Source: JAOPZW01 sp963788935
GTDB lineage: Bacteria > Actinomycetota > Thermoleophilia > Solirubrobacterales > Solirubrobacteraceae
Length of the DNA: 64,000 nt
Direction: 5' to 3'
Assembly: GCA_963788935.1 (NCBI GenBank)
Contig: CAWBIM010000015.1
Coordinates: 72,279-136,278, forward strand
In this document: piece after piece, positions 25,894 through 34,751 of the stretch
Position numbering within the stretch: position 1 is the stretch's first letter
How the letters are laid out: each line of letters opens with the position of its first letter
The notes under the pieces: generated by a model
Database searches by the model: none
The model's input: only the letters and a program-made list of their open reading frames with translations
What the model was told of the DNA's origin: nothing
Program-made: the position numbers and the translations under genes

Positions 25894-27151
25894 TCAGGCC
25901 GAGCGCGCCGACGGTCGCGTGCGGGGTCCCGGCGTCGTCGGGCCCCGCCACGCCCTCGCCGCTCTCGACGCCGGGCGCGCCGGGCATGCACTCCGGCCAG
26001 ATCGGGTCGCGCTCGAGCGCCTGGCGCATCATCTGGCGGGCGATGACCAGCCGCTGGATCTCGTTCGAGCCCTCGTAGATCTGCAGGACCTTCGCGTCGC
26101 GCATCATGCGCTCGGCCGGGTAGTCGCGCAGGTAGCCGTTGCCGCCGAGGACCTGGACGGCCTCGGTCGTGGCGTGCATCGCGGCGTCGGTCGCGACGAG
26201 CTTGGCCATCGCGGAGAGCTTCGTCATCCGCGGGTCGCCCTCGTCGACGAACGTGGCGGCCTGGAAGGTCAGCGCGCGGGCGGCGGCGACCTCGGCCTCG
26301 AGGCCGGCGAGCTTGAACTGGATGCCCTGGTGGTCGAGCAGCGGCTTGCCGAACGTGTGGCGGCGCAGGGCGTAGTCGAGCGCGAGGTCGATCGCGCCCT
26401 GGGCGACCCCGACGCCCTGCGAGGCGACCCCGGGCCGCGAGCGGTCGAACGTCAGCATCGCGAGCTTGAAGCCGTCGCCCTCGCGGCCGAGGAGGTTCTC
26501 GGCCGGCACCTCGACGTCCTCGAAGCGCGGCGCCCCGAGCTCCCAGCCCGGCATCCCCATCGTCCGCAGCGGCTCGACGCTGATGCCGGGCGCGTGGCCG
26601 TCGACGATGAACGCGCTGATGCCCTTGGACCCGATGTCGCCCGTGCGGGCGAAGACGACGTAGACGTCGCTCATGCCCGCGTTGCCGATGAAGCGCTTCT
26701 GGCCGTTGAGGATCCAGGTGTCGCCGCGGCGCTCGGCGTGGGTCTCGAGCGCGGCCGGGTCCGAGCCGACGCCGGGCTCGGTGAGCGCGTAGGAGCCGTA
26801 CAGCGAGCCGTCGATGAGGCCCGGCAGCCAGTCGTTCTTCTGGCGGTCGCTGCCCGCCAGGACGATCGGCAGCGCGACGAGCTTCACGTACGCCGCCATG
26901 AGCGACACGGTGCCCGAGACCTTCGCGAGCTCCTCGACGAAGGCGCAGAACGAGACCTCGGTCTCCCCCCGCCCGCCGTCCTCGCGCGGGACGGCCAGGG
27001 CGAGGAAGCCCTCACGCGCGAGCGTGCGGTGCACGTCGTGCGGGTAGTCGCAGCGCTCGTCGATCTCGCGCACGCGCGGGCGGATCTCGTCGAGCACCAC
27101 CGCGCGCAGGTGCTCGCGGAACGCTCGCTGCTCGTCGGACAGCCGCCACAT
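25894..27151 (-). CDS. Acyl-CoA dehydrogenase
   Basis: Starts MWRLSDEQRAFREHL at 27151, with AAGGGAC upstream. Family motifs include ALTEPGVGSDPAALETHAER (FAD and substrate), FDRSRPGVASQGVGVAQGAI, VLGGNGYLRDYPAERMMRD and the catalytic Glu region IYEGSNEIQRLVIARQM. It oxidises acyl-CoA using FAD and passes electrons to ETF. The normal C-terminus is near 26008. The open frame continues to 25637, through the TerC gene, which is implausible. TGA at 25894-25896 in a neighbouring frame is the likely true stop, implying one indel near 25.9 kb. The substrate chain length is undetermined. Confidence 0.9.
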
Positions 27152-27197
27152 GACCGGTCCCTTCCCCTTCGTCGCTCGTGCGGTGAAGCTACCCGGG

Positions 27198-28134
27198 ATG
27201 ACGCCCGGCAACCTGCGCTCGCGGCTGGCGCGCCTGCTCGGCGCGGAGCCGCCCGCTTCGGCGCCGTCGATCGAGGTCCTCGCCGCGCAGCCGCGCGACG
27301 GCTACGCCGAGCAGCGCGTGCGCTTCGCGGGCGCGGAGGGCGACGTGCCCGCGTACCTGCTCGTGCCCGACGGCGCCGGCGACCGTGCGCCGGCCCCCGG
27401 CGTGGTCGTCCACCACCAGCACCACAGCGAGTGGCACCTGGGCAAGAGCGAGGTCGCCGGCCGCGCGGGCGACGCCGCTGCAGGCCTTCGGCCCGGACCT
27501 CGCGCGCCGCGGTCTGGTCGTCCTCGCCCCCGACGCCGCCGGCTTCGAGGACCGCCGCGCGACCGGCCCGGGCACGGACCCGCGCGACGACGACGCCCGC
27601 CGCTACGCCAACGAGCTCGCGTTCCGGCTCGTCGGCGGCGGGCTGCTGATGACGACGGTGCTGCGCGACGCGCTCGCCGCGCTCTCGGCCCTGGCCGGGC
27701 ACGCCTCCGTCGACCCCGCCGCGGTCGGCCTGGCCGGCCACTCCTACGGCGGCACGACCGCCCTCTTCCACGCCGCCCTCGACGAGCGCGTGCGGTTCGT
27801 CGCGGCGAGCGGCTGCGCGTGCACCTACCGGCGCCGGATCGCCGATGGCACGCCGATCGAGCTCGCCTCGGTGGTCCCGGGCATCCGGGCGGTGGCCGAC
27901 CTCGACGACGTCGTCGGCCTGATCGCGCCGCGGCCGCTGCTGCTCGTCTCCGCCACCGGCGACGCCTACTCGGCCGACGCGGACGAGATCGAACGCGCCG
28001 TGGCGCCACGCTTCCCGCGCGGCGCCCTCCGTCACGCCCGCTTCTCCGGCGGGCACGCGCTGACGCCGGAGCGTCGCGCGCTGATCCTCGGCTGGCTCGC
28101 CGAGGCGGCGGCTACTTGCCGGCCTTCGCGGTGA
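27198..28134 (+). CDS. Alpha/beta hydrolase, one frameshift
   Basis: About 311 residues after removing one extra base at about 27474 (GACGCCGCTG for GACCCGCTG). The first part (MTPGNLRSRLARLLGAE) ends in VVHHQHHSEWHLGKSEVAGR. The second has LARRGLVVLAPDAAGFEDRR, the nucleophile elbow GLAGHSYGG, an Asp in LLVSATGDAYSADADE and the His in FSGGHALTPERR. It resembles dienelactone-hydrolase-like or acetyl-xylan-esterase-like enzymes. It is cytosolic and the substrate is unknown. It diverges from the acyl-CoA dehydrogenase gene with 46 bp between starts. Its 3' end overlaps the convergent gene at 28112 by 23 bp. Confidence 0.85.
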
Positions 28135-28792
28135 GCGCGTCGCCGACCAGCTGGTCGATCTCGCTCTGGGTCGTGAATCCGACGATCGTGCGGGCGGTGT
28201 TGCCCGGGGCCAGGACCATGACGGTCGGCGTCTGCGCGACCGCGACGCCCTTCGTGATCGGCGCGTAGCGGCCGAGGCGGCCGACCGGGACGGTCTTGAC
28301 GATCACGCGCCCGTGGCGATGGCTGACGCGGTCGGCGGCGGCGCGCACGGCGCGGTCGTCGCTGCCCTTCGCGTTGTAGAAGACGAGGACGACGGCCTTC
28401 TTCTCGCCGAGCGCGGTGAGCAGCGGCGCCGAGGCGTCAGCGGCGGCGGCCTTCTTGGCCGGCGCCTTCTTCGCCGGCGCGGCCTTGGCGGTCGCGGCGG
28501 TCTTGCCCGCGACGGCGGCGTGCGTGGCGCGGGTCTTCGCCTTGGCGGCGGCCGACGTGTCGGTCTGCGCGGCGGTGCCCCCGGTCGCGTTCTGGACCTT
28601 GGCGTTCGCGGCGTCGCTCGCCTTCGCCGCACCCTTGGCGGCCTTGACGTCGTTCGCGAGGCCGGTCACACCGGGCGCGGTCGTCGCCGGGGTCGGCGCC
28701 GGGGCCTTCGGCTTGAGCACGGTGAACCACACGGCGCACACGGCGAGCATGGCGAGGAGGGCGATGCGGAAGGGCGGGCTGATCTGGCTCAC
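28112..28792 (-). CDS. Membrane-anchored thioredoxin-fold protein lacking CxxC
   Basis: Encodes 226 residues. A membrane helix (IALLAMLAVCAVWFTVL) at the N-terminus is followed by about 100 residues of Ala/Lys/Thr-rich linker. The C-terminal domain reads as thioredoxin-like: AVVLVFYNAKGSDDRAV where WCxxC would be, then VAQTPTVMVLAPGNTARTI with the cis-Pro. Without the cysteines it cannot be a standard thiol oxidoreductase. A binding or scaffold role at the outer face of the membrane is inferred. The position of the cis-Pro supports the fold call. Confidence 0.7.
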   Translation of the reverse strand: MSQISPPFRIALLAMLAVCAVWFTVLKPKAPAPTPATTAPGVTGLANDVKAAKGAAKASDAANAKVQNATGGTAAQTDTSAAAKAKTRATHAAVAGKTAATAKAAPAKKAPAKKAAAADASAPLLTALGEKKAVVLVFYNAKGSDDRAVRAAADRVSHRHGRVIVKTVPVGRLGRYAPITKGVAVAQTPTVMVLAPGNTARTIVGFTTQSEIDQLVGDALTAKAGK

Positions 28793-28874
28793 GGCCCATC
28801 GTTCGGACGCTGGGCGCGGAACTTGAACGCGATCGGGGCCGGTCTGGACGATCGGTCGGCCCGCCCGAGTATGC

Positions 28875-28905
28875 GTGCCGGGCGCGGGGGGCCGACGCCC
28901 GGCAC
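28875..28905 (-). terminator. Stem-loop terminator after 28919-29497
   Basis: A perfect 10-bp stem (28875-28884 with 28896-28905, 11-base loop) lies 13 bp beyond the stop of the minus-strand gene at 28919. There is no T-run, as usual in this genome. Confidence 0.6.
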
Positions 28906-28918
28906 TGGTGAATCGGGG

Positions 28919-29497
28919 TCAGCCCGCTGCGGCCGCCCCGACGCACACGGCAACGACCGTGAATCCGTGCCCCGCGCCTGGGTCGCTGTTGTCGACGCGC
29001 GCGGTCCATGCGTGACCGCCGGGCTCGGGGAAGCTGTCCACGACCGACGTGTTGCTGTTGTCGACCACCCCGACGCCGCCGCCCGAGACGAGCGTGCCCG
29101 GCGGGCACGCGGCCGAGGCGCCGGCGACCACGGTGGGCTGATTCCCCGCCGGGTCCAACGGCGGCGCGGGCGGGACGCCGCCCGCTGCGCTCACGTACGT
29201 GATCCTGTCGAGGCCCGCGGCCGCGCCGGCGTGCGTCGCCGCCGCCGCCGACGGCACGCCGCCCAGCGACGACATCTTGATGTCCGCCCCGGTGATCGAC
29301 GCGTTCTTGATCTTCGCGCCGGTCACGGCGTTCCGCGCGATGTGGACCGTCCGGACCGCGCCGGTGCGGATCTGCTTGGCGCCGACGCTCTTCGCCGGCA
29401 GCCGTGTGACGGCGTACGAGCTGCCTCCGATCGCCACGAACAGGGCGATGAAGGCGACCACCATCGCCGGAGATGGACGAAGCCGTCCTCGGAACAT
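28919..29497 (-). CDS. Secreted or anchored surface protein, Solirubrobacterales type
   Basis: Encodes 192 residues. The start at 29497 is preferred over an upstream Met because GAGGGGGG precedes it. A single hydrophobic segment (MVVAFIALFVAIGGSSYAV) is followed by short repeats of the pattern VGAKQIRTGAVRTVHIARNA and VTGAKIKNASITGADIKMSS, a beta-helix-like stacking pattern. The C-terminal half is a small beta domain with two Cys (ACPPGTLVSGG; VVAVCVG) that may pair. This architecture is very common and multiplied in Solirubrobacter and relatives. The function is unknown, presumably at the cell surface. Confidence 0.72.
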   Translation of the reverse strand: MFRGRLRPSPAMVVAFIALFVAIGGSSYAVTRLPAKSVGAKQIRTGAVRTVHIARNAVTGAKIKNASITGADIKMSSLGGVPSAAAATHAGAAAGLDRITYVSAAGGVPPAPPLDPAGNQPTVVAGASAACPPGTLVSGGGVGVVDNSNTSVVDSFPEPGGHAWTARVDNSDPGAGHGFTVVAVCVGAAAAG

Positions 29498-29595
29498 GGG
29501 AACCCCCCTCTTTGTCAACGACAGACGTAAGGCCGCCGCGGTGGTTCGCGGTCAGCCGTCTTCACTCTTATTCGCGGGAATGGCTCGTGCGGTCG

Positions 29596-30411
29596 TCACC
29601 CACCGCCCTTCTCGAATCGGAGCAGCTCCTGACGGGAGGCATCGCCCGAGACGCCGAACGCGAGGACGAGCCCCACGCCCGGGGCATAGAGCTTGTACTC
29701 GACCGCGCGCGGCTCGAGCGGGGTGAACTCCTTGGTCAGAAGCGCGCGGGTGTAGTGGCCCTGGGGCGCCTGAACCTGCTCGTCGACGCTGAGCACGGCG
29801 GCGGCGTCCTCGGCCGTGCCCTTGCGGTATTCCTGGCGGTACTGCAGGCCCGGCCGCGGATGTGCGGGCATGGCGATCCCGGGCTGGGCGCCGGCCACCC
29901 CGGCCTCCCAGGAGCCCTTGCTCGAGTGGGGCCGGCCGTTCTTGTACTCCTGTGTCGCCTCGCCGAGGTACCAGACGTTGCCCGCACGATCCTGGGCGAA
30001 CCAGTCGAGCGTGTCCTCGATCGTCTCGGTCCCGCGCCGCTCGATGTCGTGCACCACGCGCGCGGTGACGCCGTCGACCACCTTCGTCTGCGGCGTGACG
30101 GTGATGACCACCCGGTGGACCTCGCCGCCCTCGACGTCCCGGTACACCCAGCGGTTCCCGGGCGCCATCGGCAGGTACGGGTTGTCGATGCGCGTCGTGA
30201 AGTCGGCCGGGTCGAGGCGGACCGTCTCGCCGCCACGCGGCAGCCGGCCCTGCGGAGTGGTGCCCTGGCTCAGGGCCGTGCTGTCGCCGCAGCCCGTGAG
30301 CAGGATGGCCGAGACGGCCGCGAGGACGAGCGCCGCGAGCAGCCCGGCCGGTCGCCGTGTCCTCGTGGACACCACGGTTGCGTATCGGTCGCGCGGTGTG
30401 ACGCTCGTCAT
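29596..30411 (-). CDS. Lipoprotein next to two-component system 1
   Basis: Encodes 271 residues with a lipobox (AILLTGCGD), so it is anchored to the outer face of the membrane. The mature part has DFTTRIDNPYLPMAPGNRWV, HRVVITVTPQTKVVDGV, QDRAGNVWYLGEATQEY, GVAGAQPGIAM and YAPGVGLV. These motifs recur in the lipoprotein at 37718-38663, so the two are paralogues. The gene starts 41 bp after the histidine kinase stop and has a candidate response-regulator site 46-61 bp upstream of its start. It is plausibly a sensor accessory or an output of the two-component system. No known catalytic residues are seen. Confidence 0.75.
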   Translation of the reverse strand: MTSVTPRDRYATVVSTRTRRPAGLLAALVLAAVSAILLTGCGDSTALSQGTTPQGRLPRGGETVRLDPADFTTRIDNPYLPMAPGNRWVYRDVEGGEVHRVVITVTPQTKVVDGVTARVVHDIERRGTETIEDTLDWFAQDRAGNVWYLGEATQEYKNGRPHSSKGSWEAGVAGAQPGIAMPAHPRPGLQYRQEYRKGTAEDAAAVLSVDEQVQAPQGHYTRALLTKEFTPLEPRAVEYKLYAPGVGLVLAFGVSGDASRQELLRFEKGGG

Positions 30412-30451
30412 TGCTCCCCCGTCGCGAGACGGTCAGACGACCGTACGAGGG

Positions 30452-31880
30452 CTAGATGAGAGGCACGTGAGACGGCGATCCCTCGAGCGTCGGGGGAGGC
30501 ACGGGCGCCGGCCGATCCGTCTCGACCGCCGGCAGCAGGAGCCGGACGGTCCCCCCGGAGGGCGTCTCGACGATCTCGGCCCGCCCGCCGTGCGCGTCGG
30601 CGATGGCCCGCACGATCGCGAGGCCGAGCCCCGCGCCCTCGCCGGAGCGCGACTCGCTCGCGCGGGTGAAGCGCTCGAACGCGCGCTCGGCGAGATCGGC
30701 GCCGAACCCCGCGCCCTGGTCGCTGACGTCGATCTCCACCCCGTCCGCCGTCGGCCGCGCGGCGAGCGCGATGTCGCCGGCGCCGTGGCGGACCGCGTTG
30801 TCGACCAGGTTGCCGAGCGCCTGGCGCAGCCGCAGCGGGTCGCCCATGACGCCGAGCTCCGCGGGCGCGTCGACCCGGATCACCCGGCCGCGTTCCGCCG
30901 CGCGGTCGGCGAACCGGTCGCGCGCGCCCTCGAGCAGGGCGCGGGCGCCGAGCGGCTCCGAGGCGCACCGGGAGGCGGCCGTCCGCGGCGCGCGCGAGGA
31001 CCAGGAGGTCCTCGGCCAGCTGCGCGAGCCGGTCGCACTCCTCGGCCGCGGCGGCGATGGCCTCGCGCTCGTCCGGCCCGAGCCCGCCGGTCCGCAGGAC
31101 CCCCTCGAGCTCGGTCTTGATCACCGCGATCGGCGACCGGAGCTCGTGGCTGGCGTCGGCGACGAAGCGCCGCTCGCGCTCGAAGGACCGCCGCAGCCGG
31201 TCGAGCATCGCGTTGAGCGTCTCCCCCAGCCGCCGGATCTCGTCGCGTGCCGGCGCCAGCGGGAGCCGTTCCGACTCGCCGGTCATCGAGATCTCCGATG
31301 CGCGCCGGCGCATGTTCTCGACCGGCCTGAGCCCCGCCGTGGCCAGCGCGTAGCCGATCGCCGACGCGATCAGGACGCCCAGAAATCCCGCGACCGCGAA
31401 GGACCGCACGAGCGCCCGCAGCGCCTCGTTGCGATCGACGAGCGACTCGCCCACCACGACGATCCGCGGCACGCCGTGGTCACGCGCGGGCTGGGCGATC
31501 ATGCGGGCCGCGTCGTCGAACCCCGGCAGATGGCGCTCGAGCATGACGCGCCCGCGCGACGCCCGTCGCAGGTCCGCGCCGTCGAGCGCGGGCGCGCGGA
31601 CGGCACCGAGCGCGACCACCACGCGGCCGTCCGGGCTCAGCAGCTGCGCCATGCTGTCGTCGCGCTCGCCGATCAGCCCGGAGTCCGTCGTCCCGAGCCC
31701 GTCCCCGCGCGCGAGCAGCGAGAGCGCCGCCGTCATGCGCGCGTCGAGCTCGCCGGCGATCGAGTCGTCGGCGTCGGCGCGCAGCTGGACGTAGACGAAC
31801 CCGCACGCGCCGGCGAGGACGACGATCACCGCGAGGGCGAACGCCATGGTCATGCGGACGCGGATCGGCAGGCGGTTCAC
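30452..31880 (-). CDS. Sensor histidine kinase of system 1, one frameshift
   Basis: About 475 residues from GTG 31880, overlapping the response regulator stop by 4 bp. TM1 is near residues 10-32 and TM2 near 155-180 (SFAVAGFLGVLIASAIGYAL). HAMP follows, then the H-box VADASHELRSPIAVIKTE. An extra base at about 30958 (CTCGGAG for CTCGAG) shifts the frame. After it come the N-box (RQALGNLVDNAVRHG) and the G boxes (DQGAGFG; EGAGLGLAIV). Corrected, it is a complete EnvZ-type kinase with a small extracytoplasmic sensor of about 120 residues. The 3' end carries a repeat also found upstream of the operon. Confidence 0.9.
30457..30472 (-). promoter_or_regulatory. Candidate response regulator 1 site before lipoprotein gene
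   Basis: On the minus strand the sequence is TCTCACGTGCCTCTCA: two TCTCA elements 11 bp apart, one helical turn, as expected for a tandem OmpR-family dimer. It matches the site at 32582-32597 at 14 of 16 positions. It lies in the last codons of the kinase gene, 46-61 bp upstream of the lipoprotein start at 30411. Confidence 0.55.
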
Positions 31881-32557
31881 GCGCCGCCGTCCCGCCGCAG
31901 GCGGTAGCCGAACCCGCGGGCCGTCTCGAGCGACTTGACGCCGAACGGCCGGTCGATCTTCTCCCGGAGGTACCGGACGTACACCTCGACGACGTTCGAG
32001 CGCTGCTCGTAGCCGAGGTCCCACGCCGCGTCGAGCAGCTGCAGGTGGCTGAGCACCTGGCCGGGGCGGCGCATGAACGTCTCGAGCAGCGAGAACTCGC
32101 GCGCCGAGAGCATGACCTCGACGTCGCCGCGCCAGACCTGACGGGTGGCGGGGTCGAGCCGCAGGTCGCCGACCTCGAGCACCGTCGGCCGCGCGACCGG
32201 GCCACGCCGCGCGAGCGCGCGGAGCCGGGCGAGCAGCTCGGCCAGCGAGAACGGCTTGGTCAGGTAGTCGTCGGCGCCCTGGTCCAGCCCGCGGACGCGG
32301 TCCTCGATCGCGTCGCGGGCGGTGAGCATGATGATCGGCACCCACACCTCGTCGCGCCGCAGCCGCCGGCAGATCTCGATCCCGTCGAAGTCCGGCAGCA
32401 TGACGTCGAGGATCAGCACGTCGTACTGCTCGCCGTGCGCCATCGCGACGCCGCGCGTCCCGGTCTGCGCGACGTCCGTGACGATGCCCTCCACGCGCAG
32501 CGCGCGCGAGATCGCGGCCGCCATACGCAGTTCATCCTCGACGAGCAGCACTCGCAT
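31877..32557 (-). CDS. OmpR-family response regulator of system 1
   Basis: Encodes 226 residues. The receiver domain has the acidic pocket (LLVEDE), the phosphoacceptor Asp in VLILDVMLPDFDG, a Thr in IIMLTARDA and a Lys in DDYLTKPFS. The winged-helix output domain has VMLSAREFSLLETFMRRPGQ and the recognition-helix region NVVEVYVRYLREKID. It is first in the order regulator-kinase-lipoprotein. Tandem repeats 25-40 bp upstream of its start suggest autoregulation. It diverges from the MacAB-like export operon, which it may also control. Confidence 0.94.
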   Translation of the reverse strand: MRVLLVEDELRMAAAISRALRVEGIVTDVAQTGTRGVAMAHGEQYDVLILDVMLPDFDGIEICRRLRRDEVWVPIIMLTARDAIEDRVRGLDQGADDYLTKPFSLAELLARLRALARRGPVARPTVLEVGDLRLDPATRQVWRGDVEVMLSAREFSLLETFMRRPGQVLSHLQLLDAAWDLGYEQRSNVVEVYVRYLREKIDRPFGVKSLETARGFGYRLRRDGGA

Positions 32558-32581
32558 GTGTCCCGGATTCTCACCTCAATC

Positions 32582-32597
32582 TGAGAGGCAGATGAGA
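32582..32597 (-). promoter_or_regulatory. Candidate response regulator 1 site upstream of its own gene
   Basis: The minus strand reads TCTCATCTGCCTCTCA, two TCTCA elements with an 11-bp period, near-identical to 30457-30472. It lies 25-40 bp upstream of the regulator start (32557) and 207 bp before the divergent adaptor gene (32804). Confidence 0.55.
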
Positions 32598-32803
32598 CGA
32601 ATCTTAAATCCCGCGCGCAAACGACTGCGAGGGCACGGGATCGCTTGCGTTGCGATGCGCCGTGGTGTTACTAGAAAGGTGACATGTGGGGGGTTACACG
32701 AGCCGGCCGGCACACGCCGGGCCGTCGGGATCGAGCACGCCGAGGGACGGGCGCCGCGCGGCGCTGGGGCTCGGTGCCGCGGGAGCCGAGGCCCTGACCG
32801 GCG

Positions 32804-34693
32804 ATGGCCGGCGCCCGGCGCACCCGTGTCATCACCCTGGCTCTCGCCACGCTCGTCGCCGTCACGATCTTCGGCTGGGTCGGCGCGCGCCAGATCCGCT
32901 CGCCCGCCCAGGTCGCGGCCGACACCGCCCCGCCGAAGGCGTCCCCGATCACGATCCCGGTCGTCCGCCGTACGCTCTCGGCCAAGGTCATCGTCCGTGG
33001 CACGGTGCGCTACGGCGCGCCCCAGGCGGTCGTCCTCGCCACGTCGCGGATCAAGCAGGGCGCGAGCAGCGACATCGTCACCCGCGCGCCGAAGCCGCGC
33101 GCCGAGCTCGCCGCCGGGTCGGTCGCCATGACGGTCGACGGCCGCCCGGTGTTCGTGCTGCCCGGCGGCATCCCGATGCACCGCGACCTCGGTCCCGGCG
33201 ACCGTGGGCAGGACGTGTTCCAGCTCGAGCGTGCGCTGCGACGGCTCGGGTTCTCCACCGGTGCGGTGGACGGCCGCTACGACGCGGCCACGGAGGTGGC
33301 CGTCTCGAGCTTCTACCTCCGCCAGGGCTGGGACCCGTTCGGGCCGACCGACGCGCAGCTCGACCAGTTGCACGTCGCCGAGGCGGCGGCCGCGCAGGCG
33401 CGCGACGCCCGGCTCCAGGCCCAGAGCAGCGTCGAGCAGGCGCAGCGCACCGTGCGCCCCGCGGACGTCGCGCAGGCGCGCATCGACATCAACACGGCCC
33501 GGGACGCCGTCGGGACGGCGAGCCTGCGGGTCGCGACCGCGCAGGCCAGGCTCGAGGCCGCGCAGGCCGCGGCGGCGAACGCGTCGTCCGGGACGGCCGT
33601 CGCGACCGCCAACGGCCAGCGCGACCAGGCGCAGGCGAACGCCGACGTGGCCGCCAAGCAGGGCGCGCTGAACGCCGCCGTCGAGGAGGCGCGCCAGGCG
33701 GAGGCGCGCCGGTTCGAGCTGGGCGGCGACGCGACGCTGGCCGACCGCCAGGCCGCGGAGGCCGGCGCGCAGCTCGCGGCCCAGGGCGTCACCCAGGCCC
33801 AGGCCGATCTCGCGGCCGCGAATGCCGCCGCGAACGCCGTGACGGTCGCCTCCGGCGCGGACGTCGCGCGCGCGACCAACGACGGCGCGAAGCTCGTCCG
33901 CGACGTCAACGTCGCCGCCGCCGAGCTCCGGCGCGCGCAGGAGGGCACGGTCACCGCGCGGCGCGCGGTCCGGCTCGCCTCCCGCAAGGCCCGCCTGCTC
34001 ACCCGGAAGGTGGACACGAGCACGCTGCGGGCGATCATCGCGTCGAGCTCCAGCGAGGAGCGCCGCACCGCCGCCGAGGTCGGCCGGATCGCGCAGAACA
34101 CCGGCATCCAGGTGCCGGCGAACGAGGTCCTGTTCTTCTCGAACCTCCCCGTCCGCGTCGACGCCGTCAAGGCCAAGCGCGGCAGCACGGTCACGGGCCG
34201 GGTCATGAACGTCACGAACTCGCGCCTGGCGATCGACTCCTCGATGTCGGTCTCCGACGAGCGGCTCGTCCGGGTCGGCGATCGGGTCACCATCGAGGAC
34301 CAGGACCTCGGGATCACCGCGCACGGCCGCGTCAGCAGCGTGTCGCGGACGCCCGGGACCAACGGCGTCGATCCGAGCCGCTTCTACCTCGCGGTCGTCC
34401 CCACGTCGAACCTGCCGTCGGTGGTCGGCGCGTCGGTCAAGCTCACGATCTCGGTCCGCAGCACGCACGGCGACGTCCTGGCGGTGCCGGTGACCGCACT
34501 CTCGATCGGCGGCGACGGCAAGTCGCGGGTGCAGGTCTCCCGCCGCGGGCGCATCGAGCTCGTGCACGTGGACCCGGGCCTCGCCGCCGAGGGACTCGCC
34601 GAGGTACGGCCGTCCCGCGGCGCGCTGCGCCCCGGCGACCTCGTGGTCGTGGGCTCGCGCGAGCCGATCCAGGCCGCCGGCGGCGGGCCATGA
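32804..34693 (+). CDS. Efflux adaptor (HlyD/MacA-like) with peptidoglycan-binding domain
   Basis: Encodes 629 residues. The membrane anchor spans about 8-28 (RVITLALATLVAVTIFGWV). A peptidoglycan-binding-1 domain near 130-185 contains DVFQLERALRRLGFSTGAVD. A long Ala/Gln-rich coiled coil covers about 190-400, and a beta-barrel and membrane-proximal region at the end contains VLAVPVTALSIGGDGKSRVQ. It should link the FtsX-type permease to the cell wall. The domain order is that of actinobacterial MacA-like adaptors that lack a TolC partner. It is first in an operon with the ATPase, the permease and a lipoprotein. Confidence 0.87.
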   Translation: MAGARRTRVITLALATLVAVTIFGWVGARQIRSPAQVAADTAPPKASPITIPVVRRTLSAKVIVRGTVRYGAPQAVVLATSRIKQGASSDIVTRAPKPRAELAAGSVAMTVDGRPVFVLPGGIPMHRDLGPGDRGQDVFQLERALRRLGFSTGAVDGRYDAATEVAVSSFYLRQGWDPFGPTDAQLDQLHVAEAAAAQARDARLQAQSSVEQAQRTVRPADVAQARIDINTARDAVGTASLRVATAQARLEAAQAAAANASSGTAVATANGQRDQAQANADVAAKQGALNAAVEEARQAEARRFELGGDATLADRQAAEAGAQLAAQGVTQAQADLAAANAAANAVTVASGADVARATNDGAKLVRDVNVAAAELRRAQEGTVTARRAVRLASRKARLLTRKVDTSTLRAIIASSSSEERRTAAEVGRIAQNTGIQVPANEVLFFSNLPVRVDAVKAKRGSTVTGRVMNVTNSRLAIDSSMSVSDERLVRVGDRVTIEDQDLGITAHGRVSSVSRTPGTNGVDPSRFYLAVVPTSNLPSVVGASVKLTISVRSTHGDVLAVPVTALSIGGDGKSRVQVSRRGRIELVHVDPGLAAEGLAEVRPSRGALRPGDLVVVGSREPIQAAGGGP

Positions 34694-34751
34694 CCGCCGA
34701 GCCCGCGGCGGCCCTGACCGAGGCCGTGGAGCCGTTGGAGGCGCTTAGCCC

